Positions 53,188-63,600 of a stretch of DNA of 64,000 nucleotides are shown here, in pieces; position 1 is the stretch's first letter, and each line of letters opens with the position of its first letter. A program made the translations under genes and the position numbers. Origin of the DNA: an uncultured Bacteroidales bacterium (GTDB lineage Bacteria > Bacteroidota > Bacteroidia > Bacteroidales > F082); assembly GCA_905233445.1 (NCBI GenBank), contig CAJOEP010000001.1, forward strand, positions 1-64,000, in the 5' to 3' direction. The notes beneath the pieces were generated by a model. That model had not been told where the DNA came from. It ran no database searches and saw only the letters and a list, made by a program, of their open reading frames with translations.

Positions 53188-53961
53188 TTATTGATAATCA
53201 ATGTAATATTTTAATTTAGGATTGATACCGTCACCGACAATTCTCTCTAATTGATTCCACGATGTTATCAATCCTTTTTGTTCGCGATGATTAACGATTT
53301 TCTTTACGTCGTCGTATTCAAGATATGGATGTTTTAACATAATCTTGAAGGCATCGCTATTGATATTCAATTTGTTAGGAATGAATGTCGAATCAATTGT
53401 CACATAATCTTTTATTGCGTAATAGCGTGCGGTGTCCATTCGATAAACCTCCAGCAATTGCTCGGTTTCGCAATAACCACCCAATTTTTCGCGATAATTT
53501 ACAATCCATTTTGCGTAAGCGCCGCCAATGCCTGGTAATTGTTTCAATAAGGTGGTGTCGGCGGTGTTGAGATCAATGATTGTCCTTGTGGCCGTCGTGT
53601 CAAACTTGTCGAGACATCCTCTGCCAATGCTGTCCGAACGTGGACCGTGATCATTTCTTCTTTTCGCTGTTTCCTTCGTTTCTGCGTGCTTTTTCTTGTC
53701 ATTCCGAGCGTAGCGAGGAATTTCGTTGTTTTTTGCTAAAGCCTTCGCTTTTTCAATCGAATCGGCAATCCTAATTGAATCCATCACTGCATTTCTTCGT
53801 TCAATTATCGAATCCAAATCATGCAAATAATACGTTCGTTTCGGTGGATTTGCAATTATTAAATATTTGGTAATCAATATGATAACAATCATCGAAACCA
53901 TTGTGATGATCGCTATACGCTCGCTGCGCGAAAATGTCATAAAACGCTTGAAGTTGTCCAT
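53188..53961 (-). CDS. Helix-hairpin-helix protein with an in-frame family A repeat
   Basis: 257 residues from the ATG at 53,961 (MDNFKRFMTFSRSERIAI); the longer frame reads through the intergenic repeat and is rejected. One membrane helix at about 18-38 (ITMVSMIVIILITKYLI). Two ComEA-like helix-hairpin-helix regions: IDLNTADTTLLKQLPGIGGA and NKLNINSDAFKIMLKHPYLE. Residues about 80-88 (EIPRYARND) are encoded by the family A repeat at 53,698-53,723. The domain pair suggests DNA binding or a competence-type (ComEA/ComE) protein, but no uptake partners are nearby. Confidence 0.8.
   Translation of the reverse strand: MDNFKRFMTFSRSERIAIITMVSMIVIILITKYLIIANPPKRTYYLHDLDSIIERRNAVMDSIRIADSIEKAKALAKNNEIPRYARNDKKKHAETKETAKRRNDHGPRSDSIGRGCLDKFDTTATRTIIDLNTADTTLLKQLPGIGGAYAKWIVNYREKLGGYCETEQLLEVYRMDTARYYAIKDYVTIDSTFIPNKLNINSDAFKIMLKHPYLEYDDVKKIVNHREQKGLITSWNQLERIVGDGINPKLKYYIDYQ
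53698..53723. repeat. Family A repeat inside the helix-hairpin-helix gene
   Basis: GTCATTCCGAGCGTAGCGAG then GAATTT on the plus strand; the coding strand reads EIPRYARND in frame. It is the same palindrome arm found between genes elsewhere in the window. Confidence 0.85.
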
Positions 53962-53977
53962 AAAATGGTTTTTGATA

Positions 53978-54046
53978 GTTTGCAGTTGCCAGTTTGCAGT
54001 TAATAAGTCCAAAAACTGGTAACTGTCAACTGGTAACTGCCAACTT
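53978..54046. repeat. Family B palindromic repeat
   Basis: Left TTTGCAGTTGCCAGTTTGCA, right ACTGGTAACTGTCAACTGGT then AACTGCCAACTT; related to the copies at 29,628 and 52,525. Its right end meets the NSS transporter stop codon. Confidence 0.75.
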
Positions 54047-55392
54047 TATTTAATGAATTGTGTAATCAAAATCACTGTAATTGCTACTGGAGCCAAGAAT
54101 TTAATAATGAAATACATGATTCTTCTCAATCCCATGCTGACGGTACCGCCGTTGGTATATTCGTCCATAAAGTCGGATTTTTTCATCTTCCAGCCAAGGA
54201 AAACAACGGTCAACAAGCCTCCGATGGTCATCAGGAATGTCGAGGTGAATGCATCGAGACTGTCGAAAACACTTAATCCAAAAATTCTCAGAGGTGAGCC
54301 GTCGTGCAGACTCTCACTTGAAATAACACACAAAATAAACGCTCCGATAGCCGAGTAAACGGTGGCTTTTTTACGGCTTATCTTGAGCTGTTCGGTGAGA
54401 TACAACACCGGCACTTCCAGCAATGAGATGGAGGAGGTGAGGGCTGCGATTGTCAAAAGCAGGAAGAAAATCAGGCAGAAGAAATATCCGCCGGCCATCT
54501 GATCGAAAAGCATCGGCAGGGTGACAAACGCCAGTTCGTTACCGGCTTCAGGCTTGATGCCGAACGAGAATGCTGCCGGGAAGATTACGATGCCAGCTAA
54601 GACCGCGATGAGAGTGTCGCTAATACATACTGCAAAAGCGGTGGAGGTGAGGTTGTCTTTTTTTGCGATGTAAGAACCGTAGGTTATCAGACAGCCCATG
54701 CCAAGACTCAGCGAGAAGAACGCCTGACCGAGAGCATTGATGAGAACCTTGCCAGTAATCTTGGAGAAATCGGGTTTCAGGAAGAATTCGATACCATCAG
54801 CTGCGCCTGGCAATGTCAGCGATTTGACACCGAGGATTATCAAAATTCCAAGCAGGATTGGCATGAGTATTTTTGAAAATTTCTCTATGCCTTTTGTCAC
54901 ACCTCTGACAATAATAAAGGCGGTGAGAAAGATGAAAATGCCTTCGCTTAGGATGGGTTGCCATGACTCGTTCATCAAGTTGTTGAAATCATTCTGAATC
55001 GTGACCTTGTCCAATCCGTGATAATAGTTGATGATGGATTTTCCCACCGCATCGATGGTCCAGCCAGCCACTGTGCAATAGAAGGCGAGGATAAGAAACG
55101 CACAAACCACGCCCATGTAACCTATTGATGTCCAGCCTTTTGACTCTGGAGCTAGTGTCTTGAATGCGCCTACCGGGTTTTTACCTGAGCGTCGGCCGAT
55201 GACAAACTCCGACACCATGAGAGGCAGTCCCATGAGTAGCACAATGCCGAGATAAACAATGAAGAAGGCGCCGCCGCCGTTGGCGCCGGCTTCGCATGGG
55301 AACCTGTAAATATTACCTAATCCGATGGCGGAACCTGCCGCCGCCGCTATGATTCCGAATTTTGAACCGAAACTTTCCTTGTTATTTGCCAT
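54046..55392 (-). CDS. Sodium-dependent transporter of the NSS (SNF) family
   Basis: 448 residues, about 11 helices. GSAIGLGNIYRFPCEAGANG is the NSS signature with the sodium sites; SLSLGMGCLITYGSYI, TSSISLLEVPVLYL continue the fold. It imports an amino acid or related solute with Na+; the substrate is not readable from sequence. It lies 13 bp downstream of upp on the same strand. Confidence 0.93.
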   Translation of the reverse strand: MANNKESFGSKFGIIAAAAGSAIGLGNIYRFPCEAGANGGGAFFIVYLGIVLLMGLPLMVSEFVIGRRSGKNPVGAFKTLAPESKGWTSIGYMGVVCAFLILAFYCTVAGWTIDAVGKSIINYYHGLDKVTIQNDFNNLMNESWQPILSEGIFIFLTAFIIVRGVTKGIEKFSKILMPILLGILIILGVKSLTLPGAADGIEFFLKPDFSKITGKVLINALGQAFFSLSLGMGCLITYGSYIAKKDNLTSTAFAVCISDTLIAVLAGIVIFPAAFSFGIKPEAGNELAFVTLPMLFDQMAGGYFFCLIFFLLLTIAALTSSISLLEVPVLYLTEQLKISRKKATVYSAIGAFILCVISSESLHDGSPLRIFGLSVFDSLDAFTSTFLMTIGGLLTVVFLGWKMKKSDFMDEYTNGGTVSMGLRRIMYFIIKFLAPVAITVILITQFIK

Positions 55393-55404
55393 AAATTAAT
55401 GTTT

Positions 55405-56064
55405 TTATTCTTTTTCGCCGTATGCCAGATCGCCGGCATCACCTAATCCTGGTACGATATATGTTTTCGCCGTCAGCTCATCGTCGATGTTGCCAACCCA
55501 GAGCGTGGCATCGTATTTCGCAAGTTTTTTCTTCACATAGTCAACGCCTTCAGCGCTTGCGATAACTGCCACGAGGTGGAGTCTCGAAGGCTTCATCTCG
55601 TCGTGAAGGAGGCCATTGAGACACTGCACCAGCGACGAACCGGTGGCGAGCATCGGGTCAACAAGCATCAGCACGCGGCCGTCGATGTTGGCGGCTGAAT
55701 AATACTCGATGCGAATCTCGAAATCCTCGTTTTTGTCGTATTTTCTGTATGCAGCAATGAACGCGTTGTCGGCCTTGTCGAAAATGTTTAAAAAGCCTTG
55801 ATGCAAAGGCAGTCCCGCACGCATGATGGTGGCCAAAACAGGCTGGTCAACTATAATGTTCATCTCCTTCTCACCAAGAGGTGTTGTTACGCTAACAGTT
55901 TCATAATCAAGAGTTTTACTGATTTCATAAGCCATCAGCTCACCGATGCGTTCGAGATTTTTGCGGAAACGCATTCTGTCTCCCTGCACTTCAACGTTTC
56001 TCAATTCAGCGATGTAGTTGTTGAGGATGGTGTTTTTTGCACCGAGTTCTATGACTTTTACCAT
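55405..56064 (-). CDS. upp: Uracil phosphoribosyltransferase
   Basis: 219 residues. Motifs ATIMRAGLPLHQGFLNI and VLMLVDPMLATGSSLVQ (PRPP binding), and GNIDDELTAKTYIVPGLGDA (uracil site) are clear. It makes UMP from uracil and PRPP. It starts 7 bp past the end of the acyltransferase-like gene. Together with cdd, deoC and hpt it shows active nucleoside and base salvage. Confidence 0.95.
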   Translation of the reverse strand: MVKVIELGAKNTILNNYIAELRNVEVQGDRMRFRKNLERIGELMAYEISKTLDYETVSVTTPLGEKEMNIIVDQPVLATIMRAGLPLHQGFLNIFDKADNAFIAAYRKYDKNEDFEIRIEYYSAANIDGRVLMLVDPMLATGSSLVQCLNGLLHDEMKPSRLHLVAVIASAEGVDYVKKKLAKYDATLWVGNIDDELTAKTYIVPGLGDAGDLAYGEKE

Positions 56065-56070
56065 GGTTTG

Positions 56071-57009
56071 TTAAATTGTTTTTCGTTTTAAAATTTTCAA
56101 TGCAAATTTAAAAAAAATATTCAGTTTGTTCAGCTTCAATCCATAATAATATTTTTCTTCTCCACCGAAACCCTTGTAAAATCTGGCTAATCCGTCATTG
56201 TCGGAGCCTTCGAAATCAAGAATTTTATTCGTTCCGCTGTATTTTTCAATGACAAAATCGAGCAGAAATGTCAGTCCGTGGTTGTCTTTGTTCGACTCAT
56301 CGGAACCTGAAAATAAAAATACAATTTTGTTGTGGCTTGTCATAAAAAACGCACCTGCAACTATCTGATTGTCAGTGTTTTTAACTCCTAAGACAAAGCA
56401 ACTGTCATGTTTTTTGGCTGTTTCAACCAGACTCAGCAACCGATTATAATCCTTGTCGCCCCAATGCTTTACACTTTGACCCCTGTTTTTTCTGAAAAGC
56501 TCAATAATCACTGAAGGTTGGGCGTCTTCGACTATTGTCAAGCCTTGTTTTTTCGCTCTCGTCAAATCACGCTTGGTATTGGAGTGGTAGTTGGCGGCAA
56601 GAACTGAATAATCGGGGGTTAAATCCAATTCAATGTTTCTGTGAGCGGCGGCTGCCTTAAAGCCATTAATGCCATTAATGCAGGTGCCGCCAATCTTTAT
56701 TTCTGCAAACTTGAATTTCTCCGGAATTGCCGCCAGAAACTCTTCAATCTGCTCTTCAGTAACCTCCTTTTTGCCAAAAACGCCAAATTTCTGTGTGAAA
56801 AACGGCTGAAAAAGATAGTTGACTCCGAATTTTCTGTTTCCTGTCAACGGCATGACTGCCTCATAATCATTTTCCACAAGGGCTTCCCAATCGGGATGCA
56901 CCACGTCGAGATACCACGACCACGCATAGACCAACCCGTCGGGACTTTGCCTTATACAATCGTCCCAACGTTGTTTATCTAGTTGATTATGAGTTAAATA
57001 GCGTATCAT
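56071..57009 (-). CDS. FemAB/GNAT-like acyltransferase
   Basis: 313 residues from the ATG at 57,009, which overlaps the upstream stop by 4 bp (ATGA); a longer frame extends into the deacetylase gene and is rejected. The N-terminal half has PDGLVYAWSWYLDVVHPDWE and RKFGVNYLFQPFFTQKFGVF; the C-terminal half has KRDLTRAKKQGLTIVEDAQP, VAGAFFMTSHNKIVFLFSGS, and DFEGSDNDGLARFYKGFGG. This pattern is that of FemAB-related or GNAT aminoacyl/acyl transferases. The acceptor is unknown; coupling to a polysaccharide deacetylase suggests a cell-envelope sugar or peptide. Confidence 0.75.
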   Translation of the reverse strand: MIRYLTHNQLDKQRWDDCIRQSPDGLVYAWSWYLDVVHPDWEALVENDYEAVMPLTGNRKFGVNYLFQPFFTQKFGVFGKKEVTEEQIEEFLAAIPEKFKFAEIKIGGTCINGINGFKAAAAHRNIELDLTPDYSVLAANYHSNTKRDLTRAKKQGLTIVEDAQPSVIIELFRKNRGQSVKHWGDKDYNRLLSLVETAKKHDSCFVLGVKNTDNQIVAGAFFMTSHNKIVFLFSGSDESNKDNHGLTFLLDFVIEKYSGTNKILDFEGSDNDGLARFYKGFGGEEKYYYGLKLNKLNIFFKFALKILKRKTI

Positions 57010-58322
57010 GACTTGTCGAGTGCGTAATTCAAAATCTGTCTGTAAAGATTTTTCCATCCGGTCCAACGTTTCTCGTCGCTGAGCGTCTCGTTGTGCCATA
57101 AAAGTATGAAAGTGCCATTCACTTTTTTAACTTCATCGATGAGATTTTTAGCTTTTTCCATCGACTCATCGATGTTAAGCTCAAGATAGTCGCGCATAGT
57201 GCCGTCCATCAGAGCAAAAGGATGTATGTTTAGATTGGTGACGTTGTCGTGTTCAAGGTCGAAGAAACGGAAGGTGTCGGCGATACCGGCACGGAAACCC
57301 GCCAATGATGCGTAACCCATTGTGTAGTCGTCGGTTATATCCAAATCGATGAGGATTTGATAACTCAAAGGCATGCGCAGACGCAAAAAATGCTGGCGGC
57401 TCGTGGTGATTTCGCGATTCAGCACTTTCGACAGATTGTCGCACTCCATCTTGACTTTTTCCTTGTTGAGATATGAGTTGTACGACGGATGGATGCCCAC
57501 TTTCGCATAATCGCCCAAACGTTTTATCAGGTTCTGAAAACTGGTGTTTCGCAGCGAGATGTTCTTGTCGTTGAGGTCGTATTCACCGCAAAGGATGAAA
57601 TATTTCGGATGCAGATTCAGCTCTTTTTGCAAACTCAACTGATAGTCGAAGGTGTCAAACGGGTCCTCCTGCTTGCCGAAAATGACTTTCCAACGTTTCT
57701 TAAACTCTTGAAAATCAAAGTTTACAAGGTCGCGTGCCGATGATGCCAGAGTCCTGAAAATGCCTTTGTGTTTATAAGCCCATGCAGCGTCAACATCGTA
57801 GGTCGGAATGAAGGTGAATGACTTTTTCTTTAGCTGCAGATTAGGGTAGATGGCCGTTAAAATATTACCTAGCTCGATAGCCCAAATATTGACCAATGGT
57901 TTTTCTAACATATTCATTTTGAATAAGATAGAGTCCTTGGCCTGGAAACGGTTGTGCTTGTCGTTGATGTGTGGCAGGTATTCTTCGTATCGCGTCACGA
58001 GATAAAATGAAGCCGCGAAGATGTCGAACGGGAAAACCGACTTGTCGTTATAGACCGGGAAAAATGCTTTAACATCTTTATAATCAATGATTTTAAGCTC
58101 TTTTTCGGTGATGTCGTGCTCGAAAAGAAAAGAAGTGGCTTTTTGGAAAGGCTCATTCCAAAACTGGTTGTTGCCGTAGTGAAACTTCGGTCCGTTGAAC
58201 GAGGTAAACGTCTCGTTGTCAGTCGTGAATTTAAACGAAATACCAAGTAAGTCTTTGAGAATCAAGTCAAAGATATAGTGAAGACGATTAGTCGTTTTCG
58301 GTACTAAAATGAGCATATCCAT
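57006..58322 (-). CDS. Polysaccharide deacetylase-like protein
   Basis: 438 residues. An N-terminal domain of about 150 residues (DMLILVPKTTNRLHYIF, FPFDIFAASFYLVTRYEEYL) is of the type found before deacetylase domains in Bacteroidetes. The catalytic-like half contains FTFIPTYDVDAAWAYKHKG, VGIHPSYNSYLN and FILLWHNETLSD, the TYDVDA and HPSYN and HNE motifs of NodB-type enzymes. It would deacetylate a sugar polymer in the periplasm or cytoplasm; there is no signal peptide. Start is ATG at 58,322, with Met3 possible. Confidence 0.82.
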   Translation of the reverse strand: MDMLILVPKTTNRLHYIFDLILKDLLGISFKFTTDNETFTSFNGPKFHYGNNQFWNEPFQKATSFLFEHDITEKELKIIDYKDVKAFFPVYNDKSVFPFDIFAASFYLVTRYEEYLPHINDKHNRFQAKDSILFKMNMLEKPLVNIWAIELGNILTAIYPNLQLKKKSFTFIPTYDVDAAWAYKHKGIFRTLASSARDLVNFDFQEFKKRWKVIFGKQEDPFDTFDYQLSLQKELNLHPKYFILCGEYDLNDKNISLRNTSFQNLIKRLGDYAKVGIHPSYNSYLNKEKVKMECDNLSKVLNREITTSRQHFLRLRMPLSYQILIDLDITDDYTMGYASLAGFRAGIADTFRFFDLEHDNVTNLNIHPFALMDGTMRDYLELNIDESMEKAKNLIDEVKKVNGTFILLWHNETLSDEKRWTGWKNLYRQILNYALDKS

Positions 58323-58358
58323 AATGCAAAATAACGTAGTTTTATTTAAAAATGCAAA

Positions 58359-60566
58359 TTAAATTTCAATTTTTTCTTGCAGACGTATGTCCTCTGCCGA
58401 TGCTCCCACCATGATAATAAACTCTCCCGGTTCGAGATTTTTAGTCGGGATGGTAAACGTAATATGTTGAGTTTCATTGCTTAAGATAAAAACACGTTTG
58501 AAACCTTTAAGCAACTTCTCAGCTGGAGTGATGGTGGCGTATTCGTCGCGAAGATAGAGTTGAATGACCTCGTCGCCGTGATAATCGCCAATGTTTTTGA
58601 CATCGACTGAGACTTCTATTGTATCATCTAATTTATTGACAATCAGATTACTATATTCGAATTTTGTGTAACTTAAACCATGTCCGAAGCAGAATAGGGG
58701 TGAGCTCTCGCATTCGACGTAATCGTGCGGTTTTGGTTGCGAATAGTACACCGGAATCTGGCCTGTGTTGCGAGGCTGCGATATCGGCAAACGTCCGGCA
58801 GGGTTTTGGTTTCCGAAGATTATGTCAGCGATGGCGCCGCCACCTCGTGCGCCAGGATAGAATGCTGTCAAAAGTGCGTTGGCGACCTCGTTGGCGGTGT
58901 TTTTTAGCAGCGGGCGACCTTCGATGTAAACAATGATCAAAGGTTTGTGAAGCTTTGCTATTTCTTTTATAAGGTCTTCCTGCAATCCAGAAAGCTCGAG
59001 TGAGACGCGGTCATAGCCTTCACCGCAGTCCATGTCGGAGATGTGGTCGCTGACGACGGCGGCACCTGTCGATTCGTAAGATGTTTTGAAATCTCGTGCA
59101 CTCGAACCTCCCACGACTAAAACCGTGACATCGGCTGATTTTGCTGCTTTTATCGCTGATTCAAAGTCGGCGTCATTGGTGTCGCGCACTGAGCATCCTT
59201 TGGCATAAATGATTTTTGTGCCGGGTTTGGCACGGTTTTTGATGCCTTCCAATACGGTGATGATGTTATCGGGGTCTTGAGGTGCCGTGTAATCGCCCAG
59301 TTGGTTGTACATGTTGTCGGCATTCGGTCCGATGACGGCGATGGATTTCACGTCACGTTTTAATGGCAAAATACCGTCATTTTTCAATAAAACTACGGAA
59401 TGATGTGCCGCTGCCCACCCCAATGCACCATCACGGCCGTGTACCTTTATAGTTTTGTACGGATCATCGAACAACCCGATTTCATATTTGAACCGTAAAA
59501 CTCTGCGAACAGCGTCGTCAACATTTTTCATTGGCACTAAACCGTTTTCCACGGCTTCTTTCAGATATGTGCCGTAATTGGATGCGCCGAGGTCGATGTC
59601 AACGCCTGCGTTGATGGCTTGTGCGGTGGCAACCAATTGATTTTCAGCGGTTTTGTGGGTGCTGTGCAAGGCCCAGATGCTGCCGAGGTCGGAGAATACT
59701 ATGCCGTTGAAGCCCCATTGTTCGCGTAAAACATCTTTCAGGAGCCAACTGTTTGATGTACAAGGCACTCCGTCGATGGCGTTATATGATGTCATAATGC
59801 TTTTGGCACCGTTTTTGACTGCGATTTCGAAGCTGGAAAGGTAATCCGACATCAATTTGTTTGTTCCCGTTTGTGCGGCGGCGCCGTTGTGCCCGCCTTC
59901 AGGGATGCCGTAAGCCGCAAAATGTTTCACTGTGGCGCCAACGTAATTCTGCATGCCTCTTATCATGGCGCTGCCTAATGTTCCCGACAGATACGGGTCC
60001 TCGCCGAATGTCTCTTCCACTCTCGACCAGCGCGGGTCGCGTGCGATGTCGAGCACAGGACCGTATCCGAACCGAGCACCTCTGCTGTAAGCTTCCAAGC
60101 CTATCGCGTCACCTAATGAATATAATAATTCCTCGTCCCAAGTCGCCGCCATGCCAAGTCCCGTCGGATACACTGAGGCACCTACAGCCATCAAGCCATG
60201 AGGACATTCTTCGGCAAAATAAATTGGGATGCCGAGGCGCGTGTGTTCAACAGCATAATGCTGCATCTCATTGTAAATCTTTCTTGACTTATTAGGACCG
60301 GGACCCGTCTCAAGCGTTTTCTGCGACCATGGGTCGGCACGAAAAACGGCCCAGAATCCGCCGACAGGCAAGGTGTCGATGAGTGTTTTGTACGACTCAT
60401 CGTCGTAAAGGTTGAAGCCTATCGGACAACATAACTGCCCGATCTTTTCTGTTAAAGTCATCTGACTCAATAAGTTATCGACATTCTTGTCGATATCATC
60501 TTTCTTTGATGTCGTGCATGACACCAGCAAAAACAGCGCTATTATTGCAAAATTCCTAATTTTCAT
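58359..60566 (-). CDS. Glycoside hydrolase family 3 beta-glucosidase
   Basis: 735 residues. Lipoprotein signal (IIALFLLVSCTTSK, Cys17). GH3 core: GFGPVLDIARDPRW-like (FGYGPVLDIARDPRWSRVEE), KHFAAYG, GIVFSDLGSIWAL with the nucleophile Asp near residue 293. The C-terminal part (about 640-735) is a fibronectin-like domain (VSVDVKNIGDYHGDEVIQLY). It removes terminal beta-glucose (or xylose) from oligosaccharides at the outer membrane or in the periplasm. No SusC/D pair is adjacent. Confidence 0.93.
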   Translation of the reverse strand: MKIRNFAIIALFLLVSCTTSKKDDIDKNVDNLLSQMTLTEKIGQLCCPIGFNLYDDESYKTLIDTLPVGGFWAVFRADPWSQKTLETGPGPNKSRKIYNEMQHYAVEHTRLGIPIYFAEECPHGLMAVGASVYPTGLGMAATWDEELLYSLGDAIGLEAYSRGARFGYGPVLDIARDPRWSRVEETFGEDPYLSGTLGSAMIRGMQNYVGATVKHFAAYGIPEGGHNGAAAQTGTNKLMSDYLSSFEIAVKNGAKSIMTSYNAIDGVPCTSNSWLLKDVLREQWGFNGIVFSDLGSIWALHSTHKTAENQLVATAQAINAGVDIDLGASNYGTYLKEAVENGLVPMKNVDDAVRRVLRFKYEIGLFDDPYKTIKVHGRDGALGWAAAHHSVVLLKNDGILPLKRDVKSIAVIGPNADNMYNQLGDYTAPQDPDNIITVLEGIKNRAKPGTKIIYAKGCSVRDTNDADFESAIKAAKSADVTVLVVGGSSARDFKTSYESTGAAVVSDHISDMDCGEGYDRVSLELSGLQEDLIKEIAKLHKPLIIVYIEGRPLLKNTANEVANALLTAFYPGARGGGAIADIIFGNQNPAGRLPISQPRNTGQIPVYYSQPKPHDYVECESSPLFCFGHGLSYTKFEYSNLIVNKLDDTIEVSVDVKNIGDYHGDEVIQLYLRDEYATITPAEKLLKGFKRVFILSNETQHITFTIPTKNLEPGEFIIMVGASAEDIRLQEKIEI

Positions 60567-60641
60567 ACTACAAAATTACAAAGAAATCAAATTTGAATGT
60601 TATTTTTTTGAAAAATTTACACCTAATTTGGAAAAAACTTG

Positions 60642-60649
60642 TACCTTTG
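60642..60649 (+). promoter_or_regulatory. -7 box of the C25 protease gene
   Basis: TACCTTTG, 36 bp before the ATG at 60,685; same octamer as before the riboswitch. No -33 element with normal spacing is seen. Confidence 0.5.
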
Positions 60650-60684
60650 CAGACTTTTAAGATTAATCATAAAAAAATTAAATA

Positions 60685-63600
60685 ATGAAAAAATTCACGT
60701 TTTTATTGCTTCTGTCGATAATGGGCATGGTTACTTTCGCTCAGACAGTTGAGATGACTTATCACTTTGATAATCCGAAGGTTACAGAGCTTCGTGGCTA
60801 TCAACAAATCAACTTTGAAGGCTGCTTGCAGACCGCTGTCGCCGGCAATCCGTCACTGCCATATCAGATGGTTAGCCTGGTTCTGCCACAAGACGCTGAA
60901 GCTGAGTCAGTCGAGGTTGAACTCTCTGATTTTCAAGAGATTGAAGGTCCAATAAGTCTTTTCCCATATCAGCCGTCAAGAACGATGAACGATAAGGGTC
61001 AGAAAGATTTGGTTATAAACGAAGCCATTTATGCTTCAAAGAGTGTGTATCCTGCTGAAAATCATGGTGTTGTGACTACACAATACAAGAACGGATACGG
61101 CTTTGCTTTCACATCGTTTACTCCTGTTCAATATATCCCTTCAGAAGGCAAGGTGATGTATGCAAAAAACGCTACAGTGCGAGTAAACACTAAGGCTTCC
61201 AAGGAAGATCACAGCAATATGCTTTGGGGAACGCAGGAAATTAAAAACACTGTAAAACGCCTCGCTCAGAACCCTGAGATGGTTGAAAACTATCAGACAA
61301 AAGGTCGTGAAGTTACTGCTTACGACGTGCTCATTATCACAAGCTCTGAGTTCGTTGATGGCTATAGCGATTATTGCGAATATTACAATTCCATCGGTAT
61401 GCGTAACAGAATCGCTTTAGTATCAGATATTTACGAGCAGATGACTGGCGTTGACAATCAGGATAAGATTCGTAACTACATTATTCAAGAATATCAGAAC
61501 AACGGTATTTTGATGGTGGTTTTAGGTGGTGATGTCAACATCGTGCCTTACCGTGGCTTCTTCTGCCAGGTGCAGTCAAGCAGTTTGTACGAGAGTAACA
61601 ATATCCCTGCCGACCTTTATTACTCAGGCCTTGACGGCACTTGGAACGACAACGGCAACGACCAATGGGGAGAGCCTGGTGAAGATGACCTCCTTCCTGA
61701 GATCGGAGTCAGCCGTATGTCATTCAAGACAACGACCGATTTGCAAAATATGATTCACAAGACGTTGTTATACCAGCAGAATCCTGTTATGGGCGAGTTC
61801 CACAAGGTGATTTTGGCTGGTGAACATCTTTACGACAACCCTACATCAAACGGTTCCGATTATCTGGAGCTTCTCATTGGAACACACGATGACAATGGAT
61901 ACACCACCGTCGGATATCCGGTGGACTATGACTTCACGAAGTTGTATGAAGAAGAAGGCAATTGGAGCGGAACGTTACTGAAACAGGCAATTAACGCCGG
62001 TACCAGCTATGTGCATCACGACGGTCACGCTAACTCTGGTTACGTGGCAGGTTGGTACAGCGTTTCTAACAGCGATTTTTCCGGTGCCAACGGCGTTGAC
62101 CATAACTACACATTCTTCCATTCGCAAGGTTGCGATTGCGGCGCTTTTGACGAGAGCTGTATCCTTGAGAAGATGGTGACTATCGAGAACTTTGCCGTTG
62201 CGGTTATCGGAAACTCGCGTTACGGCTGGTTTAACGAAGGTCAGACCGAGGGTCCTGGCGCTCACCTTGAAAGAGAGATGACCGACGCACAGTGGGACGA
62301 CCGCGTGGGATGGCTCAGCATCGCTCACGCCATCGGTAAATGTATGACAGCACCATGGGTGACAGCTCCTGGACAGTGGGAGGAAGGCGCTTTGCGTTGG
62401 AACTTCTACGATATGAACGTCCTCGGCGACGGTGTCGTCAACGTGTGGCTCGACGAGCCTTTCACAGCAACAGTCGATGTGCCGGCACAGGTAGTCATTG
62501 GCACTCAAACAATTAACGCAGTTGTGACAGACTCTAACGGCAATCCGTTGGTTAACTACCGCTGTATGGTTTATATGGATGGCGAGGTTATAGCGATGGG
62601 TGTTACCAACGACAACGGTGTAGCCGAGATCCAATTTGAAGGCGGCTTGCAAAACGTGGGCACTATGATTATGAAGGTGCAGGGTGTGAACTCTTATCCT
62701 GTTGAAGTGGAAATTATGGGTGTGCCGAGCAACACTGCATATGTGGTTTATGACGGCTATACATTGAACGGCGGCACTCAAATCGAATACGGCGGCAACT
62801 ACGGATTCAATATGAATCTGAAAAACGTCGGCAGTGTCAACGCAAACAACGTGACAGCTACGATAACATGCGACAGCGAGTATGTGACAATCAACGAAGC
62901 CACTGTAACAGTTGGCAATATCTCAGGAAATCAATTAGTTGCACTTGAAAATGTGTTCAATTTCAGCGTAAGCGACGCTGTGCCGAACAACACCACGGTG
63001 CGCTTTGATATTGTTTGCACCGACGGTAATGACACATGGGAAAGCCATTTCAACGCAAAAATATATGCCCCTGAGTTTGAATTGGTCAGCGCGGTTCTTG
63101 AGACATCTGCAGGCCTGTATATGAATCCTGGTGACAGCGGAACAGTGCATTTTACCTTGAAAAACAAAGGAAACGCCGCAGTTCCTTCAGCTGAGTTCAG
63201 AGTGTTCAACTCACACGATGTGATTACTATAACAACAACAGAGTGGAGCTTCGGAGCTATTGCCGCTGGTGAGGAATTTACCGCCGATATGGACTTCGTG
63301 CTGGCTGAGACAGCTGAGATTGGTGCGATGTACCAGTTGTTCTACGGAGCATATTACGGTAATTACATCCTCGATGGTGAGTATTATATCCAAGTCGGTC
63401 AGTCGATGGATGGCTTTGAGACGGGCGATTTCACAGCGTTTAACTGGCAGTTCACAAGCCCGATTTACGCTTGGACAGTTGTAACAGAGAACCCTTACGA
63501 AGGCATGTATTGCGCCAAATCATCAAGCATCAGCGACTATGAGTCAACATCAATATCGATTACAGTGGAAGTCGGACAGGCGAGCAATGTGAGTTTCTAC

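Noticed and set aside
53962-54012. N-terminal extension of the helix-hairpin-helix protein
   Set aside because: It is translation of the family B repeat (NWQLQT-type peptide); the ATG at 53,961 gives a membrane-protein start.
29628-54046. CRISPR array made from the CAGTT repeats
   Set aside because: Copies are far apart, palindromic, in gene gaps, with no regular spacers and no cas genes.
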